Source: HGM11788 sp964654945 (GTDB lineage: Bacteria > Bacillota > Clostridia > Lachnospirales > CAG-274). Taken from it: 10,195 nt of DNA. The DNA lies in the NCBI GenBank assembly GCA_964654945.1, contig CAZZLN010000056.1, positions 1 through 10,195 of the forward strand. Reading direction: 5' to 3'. This document shows positions 6,905 to 10,195 of the stretch, one piece after another (position 1 is the stretch's first letter; each line of letters begins with the position of its first letter). The notes beneath the pieces are model-generated. The model was not told the origin of the DNA, searched no databases, and saw only the letters and a program-made list of their open reading frames with translations. A program made the translations under genes and the position numbers.

Positions 6905-6972
6905 CGGGTAAGGAAGTCCCCGCCTCTTAACTGCCCTGTGCAGTCTTAATAATAAAACAATTTGCACCGCAG
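6905..6972 (-). promoter_or_regulatory. GC-rich structured leader upstream of patB
   Basis: This stretch is far richer in G and C than neighbouring intergenic DNA. A short hairpin ACTGC/GCAGT (6930-6944, 5-nt loop) shares bases with a longer alternative: CTGC-G-GTGCA (6963-6972) pairing with TGCAC-AGG-GCAG (6931-6942). The two cannot form together. A third element, CGGG/CCCG (6905-6908 with 6919-6922), lies closer to patB. Mutually exclusive stems ahead of a sulfur metabolism gene suggest a regulatory leader, but I cannot match it to a known riboswitch class and see no clear promoter. Confidence 0.4.
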
Positions 6973-6978
6973 CTTTAT

Positions 6979-7022
6979 AAAAAAATAAGACCCCGAGATT
7001 TTGTCCCAAAAGCCTTATTTTT
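6979..7022 (-). terminator. Intrinsic terminator after metQ
   Basis: On the minus strand AAAAATAAG (7014-7022) pairs with CTTATTTTT (6981-6989), and several further G-C and G-U pairs extend inward over a G-rich core. The 3' arm runs into seven T residues (6979-6985). It starts 14 nt after the metQ stop and closes the metNIQ unit. The A-rich first arm would also give a U tract on the opposite strand. Confidence 0.8.
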
Positions 7023-7035
7023 ATATGGTCAAATA

Positions 7036-7920
7036 TTATTCTTCCACAAACGGAACAACAGCACCGTCATAGTTTTCGTTTATGAAATTAACAATTTCAT
7101 CTGACTTAAGAACATTAACAAGCGCCTGAACCGGCTCACTGTTTTCATTGCCTTCCTTAACCGCAATGATATTTACATAGGTCTTGGCAGCCTCTGAGTC
7201 CGATTTTTCATAAGCAACCGCATCGTTCTTTACAGAGAAGCCTGCTTCAAGTGCATAGTTACCGTTAAGCACAACAAATGCAACCTCGTCCTTTACTCTT
7301 GAAACCTGAGCAGCTTCAAGCTCCTGAATTTGGAGATTGTGAGGATTTTCTGCAATATCGTTTACTGTTGCGGTAAGTCCGACACCGTCATTAAGGGTAA
7401 TAAGACCGTTATCCTGAAGGAGAAGAAGCGCTCTTGCTTCATTTGTTGTATCATTTGGGACAGCAATTGTTGCTCCGTCTGAAATAGCGGCAAGGTCACT
7501 TTCTGTACCGGGATAAATACCAAATGGCTCATAATGGATACCGCCTGCATTTACCAAATGTGTACCCTGCTCCTCGTTAAAGCTTTCAAGATAAGGTATG
7601 TGCTGAAAATAATTTGCATTAAACTCATCGCTTTCAACAACAAGGTTAGGCTGTACATAATCATCAAAAACAGTTACCTGCAAATCCCAGCCCTGCTCTG
7701 CAAGGATAGGCTTTGCCTGCTCAAGTATTTCAGCGTGGGGTGTAGCAGATGCGGCAACGGTAATTGTTCCCTTTAATTGAGTATCTGTTGATGTTGTCTC
7801 CTGTGCAGCTTTGGTGCCTGAGGTATTGCTCTCCTGTGCTGTAGTGCCGCAGCCTGTAAGCACACCTGCCATAAGTGCTGTTGTAAGTACTGCCGATAAA
7901 AGCTTTTTCATTTTTTTCAT
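7036..7920 (-). CDS. metQ: MetQ/NlpA-type substrate-binding lipoprotein
   Basis: A 294-aa extracytoplasmic receptor for D/L-methionine or a related sulfur compound, feeding MetI/MetN. A lipoprotein signal peptide (KK-rich start, hydrophobic 7-21) ends in lipobox LTGC, making C24 the lipidated residue. A Ser/Thr-rich linker covers about 25-48. The mature NlpA-family domain shows SATPHAEILEQ (58-68), DYVQPN (87-92), NANYFQHIPYL (101-111), HYEPFGIYPG (129-138), IAVPNDTTNEARAL (152-165) and NPHNL (192-196). The ATG follows GGAGGG with a 7-nt spacer. It is last in metN-metI-metQ, separated from metI by 125 bp holding a 66-bp inverted-repeat element, an unusual gap for this operon. The binding specificity is inferred from the family only. 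Confidence 0.93.
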   Translation of the reverse strand: MKKMKKLLSAVLTTALMAGVLTGCGTTAQESNTSGTKAAQETTSTDTQLKGTITVAASATPHAEILEQAKPILAEQGWDLQVTVFDDYVQPNLVVESDEFNANYFQHIPYLESFNEEQGTHLVNAGGIHYEPFGIYPGTESDLAAISDGATIAVPNDTTNEARALLLLQDNGLITLNDGVGLTATVNDIAENPHNLQIQELEAAQVSRVKDEVAFVVLNGNYALEAGFSVKNDAVAYEKSDSEAAKTYVNIIAVKEGNENSEPVQALVNVLKSDEIVNFINENYDGAVVPFVEE

Positions 7921-7945
7921 TTAAGTTCCCTCCATTTAATTTATT

Positions 7946-8011
7946 GGGTGCCTCTAAATATGAGTGATACGCTACACTAGTTTGGCAAAATCATAATTTT
8001 TAGAGATGCCC
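7946..8011. repeat. 66-bp inverted-repeat element between metI and metQ (MITE-like or regulatory hairpin)
   Basis: The ends are GGGTGCCTCTAAA (7946-7958) and TTTAGAGATGCCC (7999-8011), which pair at 10 of 13 positions by Watson-Crick and two more by G-T wobble. Pairing resumes inside with TATGA/TCATA (7959-7963 with 7991-7995) after a 3-nt bulge, around a 27-nt loop. Terminal GGG...CCC, short length and a position between operon genes resemble a small non-autonomous transposon remnant, but I find no convincing target-site duplication. It would also form a stable intercistronic RNA hairpin without a U tract, so it need not terminate transcription. Confidence 0.5.
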
Positions 8012-8045
8012 TTAATATAAAATAATATATATAAAACAGCAATTG

Positions 8046-8726
8046 CTATTTTATTTTTCTCTTGTCAATGACTCTTGAAAGTGCCATTCCTATTCCCTGC
8101 ATAATCTGTACCAGTAAAATAAGTATTACAATAGTAACAACCATTATTTCCATTTCATAACGATAATAGCCGTACCTTATTGCAATATCGCCAAGGCCGC
8201 CGCCGCCGACAATACCGGCCATTGCGGAGTAACCCAGTATTGTTCCCAATGCAATGGTAACACCAATTATAAGAGATGTTCTTGCTTCGACAATGAGTAC
8301 CTTTGTTATGATTTCAAGGTTTCCTGCGCCCATGCTTTGGGCAGCCTCAACAACGCCCTTGTCAACCTCCTGTATAGATGACTCAACCATTCTTGCAATA
8401 AATGGCGCCGCAGCAATAACCAGCGGCACAACGGTAGCAGACGAACCGTAGCTTTTCCCCACAATAAGCTTAGTAAGCGGGCTTACAAGTATAAGGAGAA
8501 TAAGAAACGGTATGCTCCTGATAATATTTACAACAAAATCCATTACACCGTATACAGCCTTGTTGGGCATTAAGCCCTTTTCTCCGGTAACAGCAAGCGC
8601 TATTCCCATAGGCAGTCCCAATACATAGCCCATTGCAGTTGACAGCAATGTCATATACAGGGTATCCCATACACCGTCCTTTATCATAGCTATAACGGTA
8701 GAATTAAAAACAGACCAATCAAACAT
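8046..8726 (-). CDS. metI: MetI-type methionine ABC transporter permease
   Basis: A 226-aa inner-membrane permease with about five hydrophobic segments (around 21-45, 60-83, 97-111, 151-175 and 193-213). The cytoplasmic EAA coupling motif reads VEAAQSMGAGNLEIITKVLI at 126-145 and contacts the ATPase. The conserved segment GIVGGGGLGDIAIRYGYYRY (171-190) is typical of MetI. Length is standard for the family. The ATG lies one nucleotide after the metN stop and is preceded by a G-run ribosome binding site (GAGGGGG, within the metN 3' end), indicating coupled translation. With MetN it forms the MetN2I2 pore that imports substrate delivered by MetQ. Confidence 0.95.
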   Translation of the reverse strand: MFDWSVFNSTVIAMIKDGVWDTLYMTLLSTAMGYVLGLPMGIALAVTGEKGLMPNKAVYGVMDFVVNIIRSIPFLILLILVSPLTKLIVGKSYGSSATVVPLVIAAAPFIARMVESSIQEVDKGVVEAAQSMGAGNLEIITKVLIVEARTSLIIGVTIALGTILGYSAMAGIVGGGGLGDIAIRYGYYRYEMEIMVVTIVILILLVQIMQGIGMALSRVIDKRKIK

Positions 8727-8727
8727 T

Positions 8728-9735
8728 TTAAATATCCCCCTCGTAAGCTTCAGTATGCAGCCCTCTGCTTTTCAGATAAACAATCATTTTTTCGGCGATG
8801 TCTGCATTTTCAGGCAGCTGAATTATCATCTCTCCCTGTGCCTTTCCGTCAATATTTCTTGTATCCGCAAAAATAATATTTATTGCTGTTTTGTATTTAA
8901 GCACCATATCGGCAATAACGGAATCAAAAGCCGAATTGTTGTTAAACACAATGCGCATGCAGCGGCTTTGGGGAGTAAATACGCAATGGTTATCCCTGTA
9001 AAGCACCAGCTTTTTTGCTTCCTTTGTTTTAGGTGCTGTAAAAATATCCATTACACTGCCTGTTTCCACAATTTTGCCTTTATCCACAATGGCAACATGA
9101 GAGCAAATTTCCTGCACAACAGACATTTCGTGAGTAATAATTACTATTGTAATGCCATATCTGCGGTTTATATCCTTAAGCAGAGCAAGAATGGCAGTTG
9201 TAGTTTGCGGGTCAAGGGCACTTGTTGCCTCATCGCACAAAAGAATTTGAGGATTGGTTGCAAGTGCTCTTGCTATAGCAACTCTCTGCTTCTGCCCGCC
9301 TGAAAGCTGTGAGGGATATGCCTTTGCCTTATCGGAAAGTCCCACAATTTCAAGCAGCTCGGCACAGCGTTTTTTTGCATCGCTCTTTTTTACCTTATTA
9401 ATTTTAAGAGGAAAGCATATATTATCAGTCACATTTCTCTGCATAAGCAAATTAAAATGCTGAAATATCATAGAAATATCTGTTCTTGCTTTTCTCAGCT
9501 CATAGCCGGAAAGCTTGGATAAATCCTTACCCTGTACAATAACAGTACCCTCTGTAGGCTTTTCAAGAAAATTAAGGCAGCGTACAAGGGTACTTTTGCC
9601 TGCACCTGACATACCTATTATTCCGTAAATATCGCCCTTTTGTATATTAAGGTTTATATCGGTAAGTGCTGTAACAGGGTTTGTTTTTTCATTATATATC
9701 TTAGTAAGGTTTTTTATACTGATTATAGGCTCCAC
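8728..9735 (-). CDS. metN: MetN-type methionine ABC transporter ATPase with NIL domain
   Basis: A 335-aa ATP-binding subunit. The nucleotide-binding domain has Walker A GMSGAGKST (41-49), Q-loop Q92, signature LSGGQKQRVAIARAL (144-158), Walker B ILLCDEA (164-170, with D168 and E169) and H-loop H202. A C-terminal NIL (ACT-like) domain spans about 256-330. In E. coli MetN this domain binds methionine and inhibits transport, so similar feedback is likely here. The start is GTG (9733-9735), chosen because GGGGGTGAT lies at the right distance and no in-frame ATG fits the N-terminus. It leads metN-metI-metQ behind its own promoter. The leader of about 47 nt is too short for the SAM riboswitch that often controls this operon in Firmicutes. 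Confidence 0.95.
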   Translation of the reverse strand: MEPIISIKNLTKIYNEKTNPVTALTDINLNIQKGDIYGIIGMSGAGKSTLVRCLNFLEKPTEGTVIVQGKDLSKLSGYELRKARTDISMIFQHFNLLMQRNVTDNICFPLKINKVKKSDAKKRCAELLEIVGLSDKAKAYPSQLSGGQKQRVAIARALATNPQILLCDEATSALDPQTTTAILALLKDINRRYGITIVIITHEMSVVQEICSHVAIVDKGKIVETGSVMDIFTAPKTKEAKKLVLYRDNHCVFTPQSRCMRIVFNNNSAFDSVIADMVLKYKTAINIIFADTRNIDGKAQGEMIIQLPENADIAEKMIVYLKSRGLHTEAYEGDI

Positions 9736-9739
9736 TTAA

Positions 9740-9747
9740 TCACCCCC
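9740..9747 (-). promoter_or_regulatory. Ribosome binding site supporting the metN GTG start
   Basis: GGGGGTGA lies just upstream of the GTG, with 7 nt between the G run and the start codon. The complement of the 16S tail is AGGAGGTGA, so one A is replaced by G. The same G-rich form precedes hydB. Confidence 0.7.
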
Positions 9748-9788
9748 ATAAACGTAATCAATAAGCATAAATTTTTAGCACTATTGAC

Positions 9789-9817
9789 ATTGTATAACAA
9801 ATTTACACACTTGTAAA
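9789..9817 (-). promoter_or_regulatory. metNIQ promoter with palindromic operator over the -35
   Basis: TTTACA (-35, 9812-9817) and TACAAT (-10, 9789-9794) each match consensus at five of six positions at a 17-bp spacing. The -35 is one half of a perfect inverted repeat TTTACA-4 nt-TGTAAA spanning 9802-9817, which is well placed for a repressor that blocks RNA polymerase. The regulator is unknown. The start site would be near 9782, about 47 nt before metN. Confidence 0.65.
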
Positions 9818-9851
9818 GGCGAAAATTTTTTAAAATTTTACATACATTACA

Positions 9852-10195
9852 TTATCGGGTTTTCCTATGCTTGAGCCATATAAAGCAAATTACAAAAAAT
9901 ATAATTCCGTATAACGTAGTAAGCGGTGTTGCAAGACCTATCAGCACCAATGATGTATTTGGAAGCTTTGACAGAAAAACAAAAAGCGAAATACATATAA
10001 AGAAAGCCACATAATGCCCTGAAGCATAACAGGAATACTTATACCGCAGCCATTAAAATAACCTATGCTCGAAAAAAGAATACAGGTAAAGATGCAGTCC
10101 GCTGAAAATCCTCTTGTTAAATTAGCAACACCCTTTTCAATGTTGTTTACAAAGTAAAATGTTCTGAATTGAATCGGAAAGATTAATCCGACAAG
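9852..10195 (-). pseudogene. 3' end of a MATE-family exporter gene, frameshifted, partial
   Basis: The fragment runs off the right edge. The first frame (10195 down to about 10013) reads like the C-terminal half of a MATE multidrug or sodium antiporter: a GFSADCIFTCILFSSIGYFNGCG stretch, then ISIPVMLQGI. The frame then breaks near 10010-10015 and would stop at TGA 9941-9943. The family sequence resumes one frame over as AFFICISLFVFLSKLPNTSL, followed by VLIGLATPLTTLYGII and a basic tail KHRKTR, to TAA at 9852-9854. One missing base (turning AT into an ATN codon) explains the shift. In the second part the Arg and Pro I would expect after AFF (as in xRIP) are Cys and Leu, which hints at genuine decay, but a sequencing error remains possible. 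The upstream part of the gene is not visible. Confidence 0.65.

Noticed and set aside
6901..6980. SAM-I (S-box) riboswitch upstream of patB
   Set aside because: Some resemblance exists (an AAGAGG...GGGGACT...CCCGG order), but the conserved core residues and the P1-P4 arrangement could not be laid out.
9819..9841. AT-rich dyad (AAAATTTT repeated) as terminator of the MATE gene
   Set aside because: It has no GC-containing stem and no distinct T tract after a hairpin, so a terminator call is not supported.

Overview
The window looks like chromosomal DNA from an anaerobic, AT-rich Firmicute of the Clostridia, probably a gut or rumen type. The evidence is a trimeric electron-bifurcating [FeFe] hydrogenase operon, strong AGGAGG-type ribosome binding sites, very AT-rich intergenic DNA and a MetQ lipoprotein. 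This placement is an inference from gene content and sequence style, not from a search. Every gene I can support lies on the minus strand, so transcription runs from high to low coordinates.

From right to left: (1) 9852-10195 is the 3' end of a MATE-family exporter gene that appears frameshifted. (2) 7036-9735 is metN-metI-metQ, an ABC importer for methionine or related sulfur compounds. It has its own promoter with a palindrome over the -35 box, an unusual 66-bp inverted-repeat element between metI and metQ, and a terminator after metQ. (3) 5680-6864 is a PatB/MalY-type C-S lyase, preceded by a GC-rich leader with competing hairpins. Next to metNIQ this suggests a small sulfur amino acid locus: import methionine and cleave cystathionine or cysteine conjugates. 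(4) 5199-5567 (perhaps to about 5680) is a decayed gene with an in-frame stop. (5) 5065-5148 is tRNA-Leu(CAG) behind a perfect-consensus promoter, followed by a hairpin abutting the tRNA 3' end and a small TfoX N-terminal-domain protein with its own terminator. (6) 1917-4333 and 171-1904 are hydC, hydB and hydA, transcribed in that order from one promoter whose leader begins with a nested stem-loop ending in a U tract. (7) 1-136, downstream of hydA, holds tandem degenerate palindromic repeats that run to the window edge.

The hydrogenase subunits fit together as a soluble NAD(H)- and ferredoxin-coupled complex: HydC carries a [2Fe-2S] cluster, HydB the NADH/FMN site and several Fe-S clusters, and HydA the H-cluster. 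Such complexes evolve H2 by confurcating electrons from NADH and reduced ferredoxin, or run in reverse. I see no clearly new multi-gene system. The best leads are non-coding: the hydC leader, the repeat block after hydA, the patB leader and the metI-metQ insert. HydA also has an isoleucine in place of the usual methionine in its L2 active-site motif.
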